A program made the position numbers and the translations under genes. Of a DNA stretch of 64,000 nucleotides, positions 20,363-32,961 are shown in pieces (positions within the stretch are counted from its first letter, which is position 1; each line of letters opens with the position of its first letter). A model generated the notes under the pieces. The model was not told the origin of the DNA, did not search any database, and saw only the letters and a list, made by a program, of their open reading frames with translations. The stretch is from Sorghum bicolor (lineage: Eukaryota > Streptophyta > Magnoliopsida > Poales > Poaceae): contig NC_012872.2 in assembly GCF_000003195.3 (NCBI RefSeq), positions 57,145,695 to 57,209,694 on the forward strand, in the 5' to 3' direction.

Positions 20363-21217
20363 TAAAATTTAACCGAGGCGTATAGGAAAAGGGCTTAGAG
20401 GTGGGCGGACATTTGAATCGCCTCGATTCATGCTTGTGATTTCACTGAGGTTGGAGGACATTTGAACCGCCTTGGTTCAAGCCTGGGATTCACGGAGGCT
20501 GTCATTTTTATTAACCGAGGTAATTAAAATCAACCGTCTCACAAAATCATTTACGCAACCATCTCCTGAGGTACGTCTGGAAAAATAGGGCTATTTTCAA
20601 AGGCGAACCTCTTAAGAGAGGCTCGCCTCTGTTAATAAGACTGAGCCCAATAGAAGCTCATCTTGACCCGGATATAAAGAGATGAAACCCTAGCTCTCTC
20701 ACTCAGCCTCTCTCTCCCTCGCTCAGCCATCTCTCTCCCTCCCTTTCTCCCTAAGCACGACGTGGGCGAGGAGAGGCGGGCCACGCCGTGGCTGTGGATA
20801 GGGGCCCAGCCGAGGTGGTAGCTCCACTCGTCCTTTAGCGCTCCTACTCCACCTCTTCATCGACCCCGACGTTGGGAGGGGCAGATCCGGTGGGCGACAA
20901 CGCTCCTCCTCCGGCGTTGTACTCCACCTCTTCGTCAACTCCGACATTGGGAGGGCAGATCCAATGGCAACGAGGCTAGATCCAGTGGTTGGGAGGCCGG
21001 GTCTAGCGAGCGATGATGGCGATGATGTTTGGATGGGCTCGGCGGGTCCGTGAGTGGGCTTGCTGAGCTTGTCCACGGGGTTTCAATTTTTTGTTTTTTA
21101 TTTGATTTATCAAGGCAAGACCAATCACTTCTGTTAAGGTCGGATTAATCATAACCTTTGTGTGGAGGCGGATGAGATGCTTACCTCGGTTATCATTTTT
21201 TGCCTGTCTCGGTTAAG
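20363..21217. mobile_element. Non-autonomous DNA element with TTAACCGAG ends
   Basis: The left end TTTAACCGAGGCGTATAGG and the right end TTTGCCTGTCTCGGTTAAG are imperfect inverted repeats. The subterminal regions carry further CCTCGGTTAA-type words in both orientations (for example 20418-20520 and 21125-21205). The middle (about 20690-21060) is CT-rich, then GC-rich, and reads open on the minus strand for 117 codons; this looks like captured or random sequence rather than a gene. Related TTAACCGAGG sequence recurs at 52950-53160. Confidence 0.5.
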
Positions 21218-22740
21218 TTTAATGTAGTAGTAGTACAGATTAAGCTTTTTATGGAGTATGTATATGAGTGCGCAACTATGGTTTGTTAAAAAAAGTAACC
21301 AATTATTATATCATTTATCCAAAAAAGAAAACACAACTCATGTATGCTACTTCTTTTTTTCTAGAGAAATTATGTATGTTACTTCTTTATTTTTCTTGGA
21401 GACAGATTTGTGGAAAACACCCCCGCCCTCTTGCAAAAATGTACAGGAAAACGGCATCTGTATTTTCTGGCCAAATTCAAAGGGGACGCTGCTGCTCTCT
21501 CCGGTCCGTTGTTTTCTACTGTGCTTTAGTTTGGGTTGGACCGAAATCCCAGCCCGCCTAACTTTAACGGCCTGCATGCTAACTACTCGGAACTGGATTG
21601 GAATTTGGCCATTTGGGGGTTGGTAGAAGAATGGAGGACGGTGAGAGAAAGGGTCTTTGTTGTACAAACTTAAAATGCTTGTCCAGTTAAGTCACAAAAA
21701 ACACAAACAAAAAAAAAAGCTTGTCGAGTTGTCCTCCACTCTTGTCCCCAATATATTCCCCTCCAGGCTCCAGCTAGTACTAACACACTGTGTTGTCACA
21801 AGGAAAGGGCTGAATTCATTCTGGACCTGAGAAACGCACATTGCTGGACCTGGGCCTTGATGTCCCTTCGTGGCCCATCTTTCGCCGAGCACATCATCAT
21901 CGGTGTCCACCGTTTTGCGCCTGCTGGTAACAAACACTGCAATCGACAAAAAAAAAGACCATCAACCCACAACTAGTGCATTGTACAGTGACTTTGGCAT
22001 GTCGCATGCCGTACGTAACAGCAGGATAAATAACGTTTTAATTAAAAGCTAATCGAGATCACGAACAGTCATCGAGGTCACACTGGGCTGCAAGAGACAA
22101 ATTAAAGGGGTTAGTGCTGGTGACATCACACCGCTAGGCGTAGCAGCGCCATACCGCCGGCCAATCGAGACCAAAATGTGCTGCATCATATGTGCCGACG
22201 AGGGCCAGGACGACGACGTACGTGGGAATGAAGAGGACATAAAGCAAACGGGATCGAGCACGAGCAGAGCACGGCCGGCCGGGCCGGGCCGGGCCCCCTT
22301 GGGGCTTGGGCTTTTGAGGATCGAGTTCGTCACGAGCGTCCCTCTGCCGGTTCACGAGTGCGCGCAAGCGGACAGCGCTAGCTAACTAGGTGGAGCGGAG
22401 GCTTCACGCTAGACCACCACGCGCGCGCGCCCTTTTTTTTTTTTTCTCCTTCGATCTACTGGTAATCACCATCCCCAGAGGCCAGAGCAGCAACAGCGTT
22501 TTCCGTGTGGTTGCAATTTGCAAAGCACCAACAGCGCGCAGCAGCACCACGGGCCACGGGGGTCCAAGTTGCCTGCGCAGGGCTCGTGGCCGGCTATGCG
22601 TGAGGATGATGGAAGCTCTTTGTGATGATGAATGCATGAACTAGCTAGAGCGGACGACGTCTAGCTTTCAGCTTTCGCGGGTATGTGCTATACTCTTGTG
22701 TGACGAGCAGCTGGGGTATGCTAATCAGTGAGTGGCCCCG
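21218..22740. other. Intergenic region, no gene recognised
   Basis: Contains several 60-120-codon open frames on both strands (for example in 21258-21667 and 22049-22385), none with a recognisable domain or grass codon bias. A GGCCGGCCGGGCCGGGCCGGG run lies at about 22273-22294 (quoted in part), and a GCGCGCGCGC patch followed by poly-T lies at 22420-22446. Confidence 0.35.
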
Positions 22741-23000
22741 AGCCCGGAGAATGATACAAATATTTTTTGACTGTATTTGAGACCGAATTTGTTTAGAGAG
22801 ATTCAGATTTATCCGTATCCGAGTCCAAATATTCAACATCCGATATCGTATCCATATCCGAATACTTAAATCTCATATTATGATGTCAACAGCCAATCGT
22901 ATCTTATTTGACATAATTGACATTATTCGTATTCGAATACGACCAGAAATATGAAAACAAATATAATATCGGTGATATCCATCCGTATCCGATCTGTTTT
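22740..23000. repeat. TATCCGAATACG-type degenerate repeat
   Basis: Irregular repeats of ATCCGTATCCGA, ATATCCGAATA, TATTCGAATACG and CATCCGTATCCG in both orientations. This subterminal vocabulary is typical of non-autonomous DNA transposons in plants. No clear termini. Confidence 0.4.
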
Positions 23001-23280
23001 TATCTCTAGCTGAAAGTATTATTCACTGATTTTTTATAAAAGAAGAACACTGCTATAAACAGGCTCAATATGGACTTATGGAGTGCTATAGTGAGAAAGG
23101 CTGTGACGACCAAACCACGGTAAGGAGATAAACATGCTGTCCACCTGCTCTTGATAACACACCTACGCTACACCGTAGATATCACGCGCTTTTGTGTGTA
23201 CTTGTAGCAGGCGATTAATGTCAATGTCTTTGGAACAGATATGACATGAATACCTGTCGCTACTAGGGTCAAGGGAGATA

Positions 23281-23495
23281 CTCCCCGTTTTAGGTTTTCA
23301 TACCACGAGTTTGATCTAATTTGTAAAAAATACGTGTAATATTTGTATCTCTAAATAAATTTGTTAAAAAATTAGAGTCAAAGATCTTTCAAATGGCACT
23401 AATTATGTACAATAAGTATTAATATTTTGTAATATATATTTAGTCAAAGTTATTTCTCAGAAAACGCAAACAACACTTATTTAGGACGGATGGGG
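23281..23495. mobile_element. Stowaway-like MITE
   Basis: A 215-bp element flanked by TA (23279-23280 and 23496-23497). It begins CTCCCCGTTTTAGGTTTTC and ends with a complementary CTTATTTAGGACGGATGGGG. The AT-rich interior includes ATTTAGTCAAAGTTA. Confidence 0.75.
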
Positions 23496-23497
23496 TA

Positions 23498-26400
23498 CAT
23501 TTTAGAGATGTTGTAGATGCTTTTTTAGAGGTGGATGTTATACCTATGTTACTAGAAATTAAATAAGCGATTAAAAGAGACAGTTGTCTCAACAAATCAT
23601 TTTCTAAATCATAGAAACAAAAACCTAGCAAAAATATAATTTGTAAATTTGGAGATACCCTCCCCAGACAACACATATGATTTTTCGCTCCACGATAATG
23701 TCACTTGTGACTAGGCAAAAACATTTAAGGTCATTTGGAGAATTCAAATATCAATTGTAAAAAAAATCAAACATAATTTCTCTTCGGTAAATAATTTCAA
23801 TAAAAAATTGCTACAAAAGGGAAAACAAATGGGTTGCTATATATAGGTGTCAACCCCTACTTTTGTGTTTGCTTCCTTCTAAGGTGGAACACTCCCCCCT
23901 CTACCGATGTGGTTTTGGCAGATCGCTTACCCTCATTCATCCTCGGCGCAACAGTGAGCTGTTACCGCTCTTTAAAGGGTGGTTGTATATGACTTATTTT
24001 CTCGCAAAAAAAATCATCAGGTACAGTAGAAATATAAGGTTGATCGAGAGAAAAATAAAATACTAGACACCTGTCTAGCGCCCGACAAGAATTGCATGCT
24101 GCAGCGCTGTCGAAGAAACCAGAATACGACGACACACGCGTGTCCAAATGGACAAAGTGGTGAGGCCGTGTCGTCTTATGATCTCTGCATTAATTCACAT
24201 ATAACTACGAGTCACATGCTAAAGCTGGTCACCATACGCCAAGGGCCTTAACCACCACCACACATTTTACGACCTAGATTTGGGGCCCCAAGCGATCTAC
24301 CCGGCCGGACAGACTGACTGACACAAACGACGGGTTGGAGCCGCATCTGCATGCATGTTTTTGCTTGCCTAGTTGTATCTCACGACTACTGTCAGATTGA
24401 TCCCAGTTGGAGGCATCCATGCATGCGCATGCGCTCGTGAGGCCTCGACAGACAGCTACCGAAACAACAGGGCGTAGAAGCGTACGTATACGTACGTACA
24501 TAGTACTAGTGACCCTTGCAGATCGCGCTAGGCGGATCGTAGCAATTATTATGGAGTACGTACGTGCCAGTTGCGTTACTGCCTGTAGAAGCAAAAAATG
24601 TTCCTATCTGCCATGCCCTCAATTAATCCTTCGGACCTGTCGGTGTACTTGTTGCCTTTAATTTCACCGAGCAGATGCTGCTGCAACATGCCAATCTATT
24701 GTGACATTGTCAAATGCATAAGCTTGGATGGATCTCACAGTCACAGCAAGCATCTCGTGAGTGAAGCAGAGCATTATTTGTCGGACACACACAGTGCATA
24801 TGTCTAAGGAGTATACTAGTGCCGAATGACAGCATTGTGTACTCGCAATATATATACTATCTGATTACTGCTGCATTCATGCACTTTTAAGACTTGTGAC
24901 GGCACCTGATAACGAGTATAAAAAAAAAGCGATTATATCTTGCCGGATGCAATCATGCAGAAATAGTGGACCAACATGTTATGTGATGTACCACTACCAC
25001 CGCGGGAGGAAGAAGCAGCAAAGTGTGGCTCAGCACGTACGTACGTACGTGTCAGCCTCTGCGACTGCGAGCAGGAGCATAGCTCTGCATCGCTTTTGTA
25101 CTGCGCTGGCGTTTCAAGCTCTGACCTACGAACAGAACAGCGAGCTGGGTCCAGAGCCTCTTGATTTGGTCCCTGTCTCCTATCGTCACAAGACATTTAC
25201 AATTCCTCGAACCTCGGTTCTGTTCCAGCATTCAAACGCCAATCATCATTTTCTTTTTTTTAAAAAAAAAAACTTATATCTCTTGTTTTGGCCGTAGCAG
25301 ATCTGATCCTGGGAGTCTGAAGAGGTCGCGGTAGAATCTGAAGCCGCCCTCGATCTCCGGCGCAGCAGCAGCCACCCGTGTCTTGCGAGCCGTGACCGAT
25401 GGAGTCAGGCTAGAACCGAGCGCCCGCCCTGCCTGATCTCATCTCATCTGGAACAAGGACGGTGACGACGGCGCGTGCAGGGCATGGGCGCATGGCCAGC
25501 CGCAGCCGGCCGGGCCGGCGGGGAGGCCGCCGCGCCTCCCGTGTCCCGTGGACGGACGGACGGACGGAGAGATTGGGGGGATCGACATCGATTCCAAGCG
25601 GATGGATGGGTGATTGGACGACGACCGGAGGACGCAGACTTGCAGAGCAGAGCGGGGTGGTGGCGTGGGGGCCCGGCGGGCTAGTCCGGTTGCGGCAGTT
25701 GGGTCCTCCGGCCGAGGTGCGGACAAGCACGACGCTTCCGCCCGTGACCGTTGCCATGTGACCCCGGGAGAGCACACATGCGGACACGCGTGATGCCCTC
25801 CCAGCATCGCCGGCCGGCCGGCCGGCCCCCGCGCGTGGACGCTTTGCTGGCTTTTGGCAAAATGACTGTCTGCCAGAGGTGCCAGGACTGACGGCAACGC
25901 ATGCATGCGCCCATGCCGATGCCGATGCCGCTGCCACCGTGGTGGTGCGTGTGGTCATTCCTGGCCACGTATGAATGTGCCTGGCTTGCCGCGGGTATTC
26001 CACGCTCCGTCACTTCTTTCTAGCCACACATGCTCCCGGCTGCTGCATCAAACTGAGTTTTGCCTAGTGTATGTCATTCCACACATGAGCATTTTCAGTG
26101 ACAGCGCCTAAAAAGCTCATAAACTGAGTTTTGCCTCGGTCATGCCATGGCCCAGGCTCACGGAGTCATGGACACAGTGAATAATCGAATCGGTCGCCCA
26201 CATGCCTGCCTTTATTTGGTTCCTGCAACAAGATTGTGCGCTGGCCACATAGGCATGGCTGTACTGTACACGGTACAGCGTAGCCATGGCAATGCCAGGA
26301 GCGCAGTAATGCTCCTTACAATTGAAAAGAAAAGGCAGTGCTGGATGACCTATCTTGCGACCTCTGTACGGAGAATCATGCAAAGTAGTAGTAGTCCGTA

Positions 26401-27070
26401 TATAACTATTGTAACATGGCACGTCTGCACATGCCAATGGATGCTAGTCCAGGGCTCCAGGCAACGTTACCCATGAGCCAGGCACCACTTGGACACCAGT
26501 AATTGTGGTCTTTCAAAGAATAAAAGATACCGGTAGTTGTAATTTGATTCGGTTTACCTCCTGTTTTGTTGGTGAACTCCACGAACTCCTCGTTCGGAAG
26601 TTGTAATAATCTCCTGGCTCTCAATGAAATTTCTACAGAGCCTCAATAGCCAGAAGTTCAGTACTCCTCCCGCACACTGCTTGTGGTACGCCATGCAAAC
26701 ACTGCAGTGGATAAGTGTGTACAATTATTTTGTTCTGGCTAACCTCTAACTACAATTTCAAACAAATGATCATCAATGCTACAAACAGGAATGTCCATAA
26801 AAAGAATGCCGGGCTAATCCCTCACCTAAAGGAAAAAGGCCACCGGCAGATTCTCGTGTAATAGCACAACAAAGGAAATAAAACAGCGCTACAAATGACT
26901 ATGGTGATGAAGAAAAAGGTGAACACTGCAACTTCACTGTGCAGATGTAAGACTGATACACATGTCTCCCTTGCGTGCACGTGAGTTGGGGCCACATATC
27001 CCAATCATTTTCCATTTCACTTTCACCTAAAATCCTGACAAACGGGAGCATGGCCGGCTCTGGGGTTTGC
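23498..27070. other. Long intergenic region, no gene called
   Basis: Upstream flank of the polygalacturonase gene. It has GTACGTACGTACGT-type runs near 24482 and 25037, a very GC-rich island at about 25380-25850 with (GACG)n near 25553-25568 and (GGCC)n near 25808-25827, and several long but overlapping open frames in that island on both strands. None shows a domain. A short minus-strand frame (25274-25434) looks somewhat protein-like; see findings. About 26100-26970 shows nothing coding. Confidence 0.35.
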
Positions 27071-27078
27071 TATTTAAA
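27071..27078 (+). promoter_or_regulatory. TATA box of the polygalacturonase gene
   Basis: TATTTAAA 120 bases before the ATG at 27198, followed by a CT-rich leader (CCCTTTCTCTCTTTCCCTCC) common at plant transcription starts. Confidence 0.65.
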
Positions 27079-27197
27079 ACCCCTTTCTCTCTTTCCCTCC
27101 TCACAATCACAGGCCTCCCGCTCTGTGTTCTCTATCTACTACCCAGCACACAATACACACTCTAATCTCCACACAGCCAGTAGATACGGACAGAAGG

Positions 27198-30100
27198 ATG
27201 AAGCTGAGAGCAAAAGGCCTCGGCCTCCTGCTTCTCCTTGTCCTGCTTGCTATTTGCTCCACCATTGAAGTCAGCGAGGCGAGAAGAGGCAAGCATTGGC
27301 GGTCGTCGAGGAGCTCACCAGGCTCCTCTCAGCTCAAGAAAGGCAAAGGAAAGAAGAGCAGCTCCCGCCGGCAACACGGCAGCAACCGGCCAAGTCCGAA
27401 GCCACCGGTCAGCTCCACGCCAAGCTCTGGTGCTGGTAAAGGAAATCAGAATCCATACCAACCAAGCCCGAATGCCCCTCCAAGCCCTGCCAATGGCAGT
27501 AGGCATTCCACTCCCAAGCTGCCGCCGACTTCAAGCTGTGGGAAGGGTCATCAACAGCCATCGCAGCCGCCACCAGCAACCTCGCAGGGTGCAGTATTCA
27601 ATGTGGTTGATTTTGGAGCCAAGGGTGACGGAGTTACAGATGATACTAAGGTCAATAGCTTCTTTGCCCTGCAAATGCTCTGTTTCAAACAAAATTCCAT
27701 TATAAAATTGTCAAGCATCATGCACTATCTGAGCCAGAAATCTCAAAATTGCAATTTCTTCCGTGAGTTTGCGATTTAGATGCTCTGTTTCAAACTGATC
27801 TTTGCATGACTTTCATGAGGACACAATGATGTCGATCACCTCCATCCAGGGGAAATGTCGTCCCAATGACATCTTGAGATTTGAATTTGCCATGCATATT
27901 TTCCTCTCCCGAATGCTTAGAAATTGGAATTTAGCATGTAATGCTAGCCTGAATTCATTTTGCCATAATCACCACAGCTTATGATGGTGAGCTTTTCAAT
28001 GTGCCTACGATCATACCAGTTTTACTCTCACTGTCTCACATGATCTGCAGTACAGAGCCTGAAAAGTTGTCACCAGCGCCCTATTTTTCTGGAGTCTTAT
28101 TTGCATGTTTGCATGTGTTTCGATCTGTTCCCTGTTTGGCTTGTTCTTTCCTTCTCACATGATTGTTGCATATAGCAGCATAATCAGATCCATTTACACA
28201 TCTAGCTGGCCAAGTTTTTTTTTAAGTCATGGTAGAGAACAAAGTACACCAAGCAAGTCAGGATATACAAATGCAGAACCTTTTCCACAGCTCTTACAAG
28301 ACGTTTCTGTGTACAGAGAAAACAAACAAAACCAATTGTAATATGAGATACCCAGGCTTTACAAGATAAGAGAATAGCGAACTTTCTCTCTATGGCATTA
28401 ACAGAGCACAATTTTCTTACTTTTGCAAGAACACACTGCATGAACCAATAACACCATTTTTTTTGTTTTTATTACAAAGCCAAAAAAACAAAAAAAACAA
28501 AAACTCATGGAAATTTTGTACCGGGTTAATAACAAGAAAATAAGCCATACTTAACAAAGTTTTCCAATATGCACCGTCTCATTGTCTGAAAGCTCTATCG
28601 ATCCTATATAATTTTTTATATTTTGAGTAACTTCAATTTTTTTGAAAGGAAAATAACTTCATTTTTTACAGTTTATTTTGTTTTTGTGTGGTCATAAACT
28701 GGTTCTTGTTTTGGCACAGTGACCAAAAAGAAATAAGACATAGTGCAACAGCTGACTACCCTGCTTAGGGATCTGGATTACTGTGTTTTTACCCCCCCCT
28801 TCTCAGTTAATTTTGTGATGCTAGATTCCAGAGGACCGTCTTTTCAGAAATCTAGAGCTAATAATTGTACGTGCATTTGCATACAGGCTTTTGAAGGAGC
28901 GTGGGCTGCTGCCTGCAACCAGGGGGCATCTACAGTTCTCGTACCACCAGAACTAGAGTTCCTTGTTGGGCCAATCTCGTTCTCTGGACCTTACTGCAAA
29001 CCGAATATTGTCTTTCAGGTAATCATGCTCTCCCAAATGATAAGATACTCAAAAGGGCTTTCTCAACATAGCTTGAATTGACCAACAAAAAGGTCAAAAA
29101 GTAGGACAGGACTGTATTTAATCTAATTTGAGATGCGCACCAATGGAAGACTAAGTTCATTGAGTAATGTCGTTTAATGTTGTACTCACTTTGCAGCTGG
29201 AAGGAACAATCCTAGCTCCAACCAGTGCTAAATCCTGGGGTTCTGGCTTGCTCCAGTGGCTGGAGTTCACCAAACTAAATGGAATAGTTATTCAAGGGAA
29301 CGGCATTATAAATGGGAGAGGGCAACAGTGGTGGACCTACTTAGACCCAGAGGATGAGGATGATGATGACACGGTGAGAGCTGGCCACCAAGTGTATAAT
29401 TTTCTATTAAGTACTCAAAAGAAAAGTTGGTCATGTTAAGTGCTTACTTTGGATGCTTTCCTGCAGTACGATGTGGAGTTTGAAAGAATGCCACAGATTA
29501 AACCTACAGTAAGAATCACTAATGCACACTATTATCATACCATACTGAAATGAAGTAATGAAACTCTGATTTCATACCTGATGCAGGCATTGAGGTTTTA
29601 TGGTAGTTTCAACGTTGTAGTAGCTGGTATCACTATTGTCAACAGCTCACAGTGCCATCTTAAGTTTGACAACTGTCAAGGAGTGATGGTCCATGACGTG
29701 ACTATATCCTCCCCTGAGAACAGTCTCAACACTGACGGAATACACCTGCAGAACTCCAAAGATGTCAGCATTCATCATACAAACCTGGCTTGTGGTAATT
29801 CCTTAAAACTTACTGTATATCTCAATTCAAGAGGCATCTAGGCTATATTCATGAAACTCAAAAGTTTTGTTTTGCAAAGCTTTGCAACAAAGACACATTT
29901 CCATCAAGAACACTAAATAAATAAGACAAAAAAAATACAAAGAATTACCTAGGGTCAACCGAAAGCCTGCATCTCAGTTCTGTTTCGCCTGTATACTCTG
30001 CACGTCAAAGGACATGTTTCAGAGTTAAAGAGTACACTGAAAAACTTCTGTAAAGTAGCATAATCCTTTTGTCCTATTCGATACAGGTGACGACTGCATC

Positions 30101-30899
30101 TCCATCCAGACAGGATGCAGCAACATAAATATACACAACGTGAATTGTGGACCAGGCCATGGAATCAGCATAGGTGGACTAGGTCGAGACAACACAAAAG
30201 CATGTGTATCAAATGTTACAGTAAGAGACGTCAACATGTTCAGAACCATGAATGGTGTCAGAATCAAGACCTGGCAGGTAAGCTTGAGAACATAAGTACA
30301 AAAAAAATTCTTATTCAACATCAGACATTAGTACATAATAATATCACAATAGAAAAAACTGAAAAAGGAAAGAATATGTATATGTCACCATTTGATATCT
30401 ATACAAGCAATAACCTTGGAAAGTTCCAAGAAGAAAAATGATGATGCCAGCCAAAACAACAATTCCTACTGAGCTAAACAAAGTGAAATCTCATTTCTCG
30501 CAGGGTGGTGTAGGATTGGTTCAAGACATAAGGTTCTCAAATATACAAGTCTCAGAGGTTCAAACACCCATTATCATAGATCAGTTTTATTGTGACAGAA
30601 GCACTTGCAGAAATCAAACATCAGCAGTGGCAGTATCAGGAGTTCAATATGAGAATATCAGAGGAACATTTACAATCAAGCCTGTCCATTTTGCATGCAG
30701 TGACAGCTTACCTTGTTCAGGAATCTCTCTTACCGGTGTGCAACTCAGACCAGTGCAAGTACCCCACTACCACCTGAATAACCCATTCTGCTGGCAAGCT
30801 TTTGGGGAGCTCTACACTCCAACCGTCCCTCCCATAGCTTGCTTGCAGATTGGAAAACCTGCTGGCAATAACTTACAGTCATATGACGACATATGCTGA
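27198..30899 (+). CDS. Polygalacturonase-like glycoside hydrolase, GH28 (7 coding exons)
   Basis: Coding exons are 27198-27650, 28887-29018, 29197-29373, 29467-29508, 29587-29794, 30087-30277 and 30504-30899. All introns are GT-AG; the joined frame is 1,599 bases (532 residues). GH28 polygalacturonases hydrolyse alpha-1,4-galacturonan in cell-wall pectin. All four family blocks are intact: NTDG (316-319), GDD (338-340), GPGHG (359-363) and RIK (396-398), so an active enzyme is expected. A hydrophobic signal peptide occupies about residues 1-28, so the protein is secreted to the wall. Between it and the catalytic domain (from about 131, [14 protein letters not shown]) lies a ~100-residue basic, Ser/Pro-rich, low-complexity stretch with PSPKPP and PNAPPSPA, like a wall-binding or prodomain segment; its role is unknown. 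Intron 1 is 1.24 kb. The start is fixed by the signal peptide and the TATA box at 27071. Confidence 0.92.
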
Positions 30900-32961
30900 A
30901 AGTGCCTTTGTCTGTTGATTGGTGCTTATCCATGAGTGGTCGTTGTGATACATGCGACCCCATTTGCACCATTGCTTGTTGATGTGCACATATACAGATA
31001 TTTTGAGGTCATCTTATTACAACATTTTAACTTTTTCATCAAAGTAAACATAAATATATTCATCCAAAATGGTCATATAGCAAGAGTATGTACTTGAGTT
31101 CTCCACAATGAGTAAACACAATGACAAAGATTGTTTGTTTAAATAAGTGTAAACAGGGCTACAGCAAAGGGCCGAAAGATAATTGATAAACAACAGTAAA
31201 CTGCAGCCGTACATCTACAATATTGATACCTAATCCTGAAGAGTGAGATTAATAATTAGAAGTCGATTCCTAAAGGATACCAACCAGAAAAATCTCTTGG
31301 ATCAAATACGAAAAGAAAATGATTGCTTGAAGAAACTAGAGAATGGTTAGAAAAATGAGTAAATGTAATATAGCCAGTTTCTAGTTAACCAATATGACAT
31401 ATTGCAATGCACAAATATGATATACCACTGTTAACACTTAGCAAAGGGGGTATTGATGGGTATAGCTGAAATAATTATGAAAAATGGAGATAAAAATGTT
31501 CTATAAATATGCAGAAAGAGGAAATAACTAATAAAAACGTGGTATTTAGAAATTAATTCTGATGTAGATAACATGCATATGCATACATATTCTTTGCTTT
31601 GTTTTCTAGAACCTCAGCTAAATAATAAAACAAATCAGTGTAAAAACAGTAAATATGTAAGGTCCTGCAATGGATTACTAACTTCACCATTCATTGACAC
31701 ATAATGAGGAAAAAGGAAACTGAAAGCAGCATTTAGAATTGTTAAATATATTATACCAGTTAAATAAAAGATAAACATAGCATATGTCTTTGATTTTCTT
31801 AAATTTTTTCAACTAAACATGGTATATCCTATGTGTCACCAGCTGTCTATTATCAGGAAAAAGTATGAATTGGTGGAGAATTTTCCTTCTATCAGACATA
31901 TTATTGTCTCCATTCACACTGGTTGCAAAAATTCTTGAAGCTCTAATACATAAATCAATATTTAAAACTTAGATAATCATAGGTCTAGTGATCGAAGCGT
32001 TCCTATTGATTAATCTAAGATCACATTTGTTACGTGGAAGTTCTATATACCTTAAACTCCATAATTCAAAAGTTTTGGGAAGCTGGTGATGACCATTTGT
32101 TAATGAACTACACCATCTGCAGTCCATATTGCCCTTGCATGCTTGTCCAACAGTCAACCAGCCAATAAAATAGATGTGGCGTATGAAGATTATATCATAC
32201 ATACAAAAGTGTAACTGATCAGGTACAAAAATGCAAGCTCTCGGGATGAACTGGAACATGAAAATAAACCACATCCATTAACTATGATTCTGGGATACTA
32301 GAAATGCCAGTTTCACAAAGAACGTCACCCGCTGTTTGCATCCCATTAATCAAACAGATAATAAATCTTTATATGTTGATCCCAGGGAGGGGTGGGGTGA
32401 TTTACCCTAGGTACACCCCCAGTAAAAGATGCAGCCTAACTAATCCAGTCACTGATACATGATGCATTGGCATGTTGTAAGGGCCAGCTACAGATTTATC
32501 TCACTGTTAGAAATTCTGCATGTCTCTGTGATACGTTTATTAAGAAATTTGGGAGACAAAGAACTCATTATATTATTAAAAATGGATAAAACAGGCGGTA
32601 CACTATGTCCTTATCCTAAGAGTCACAAATATGAGAAAATATTATAGACATAAGCACCACACACAAAACCTCATTTGTAACTAATAAATTTGTTGTCTCT
32701 AGTTCCATTGATATTGCAAGAAATTAGAAATAGCAAGACTGCCAACACTGCAACTAAAGTATTGGGTGTGGTACTGGTATAACCAGCTGTCCCAGAAACT
32801 CTTCAGTCTAATGCTCAGCTAGATGATCTGTTCCAATATTTGCAAAATTTCCCGAGTCTGTCCACAAAACGGAAAAGAAATTTTTCTTAGAATCACCAAA
32901 TAGAGCATGCAAAGTCAACAAAGTACAAAGGTATTGAGATGAAACAAACCTGCTACAGCCA
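30900..32961. other. AT-rich intergenic region, no gene seen
   Basis: Lies between the 3' ends of the convergent polygalacturonase and deformylase genes and must hold both 3' UTRs. No ORF above about 100 codons and no clear transposon ends. Confidence 0.5.

Noticed and set aside
20723..21076. A 117-codon minus-strand frame
   Set aside because: Lies within the TTAACCGAG-ended element and is driven by CT/GC-rich low-complexity sequence.
25410..26013. Three overlapping long minus-strand frames and plus-strand frames in a GC-rich island
   Set aside because: All are low-complexity (Arg, Pro, Ala, Ser), overlap in several frames, and have no recognisable domain or TATA box.
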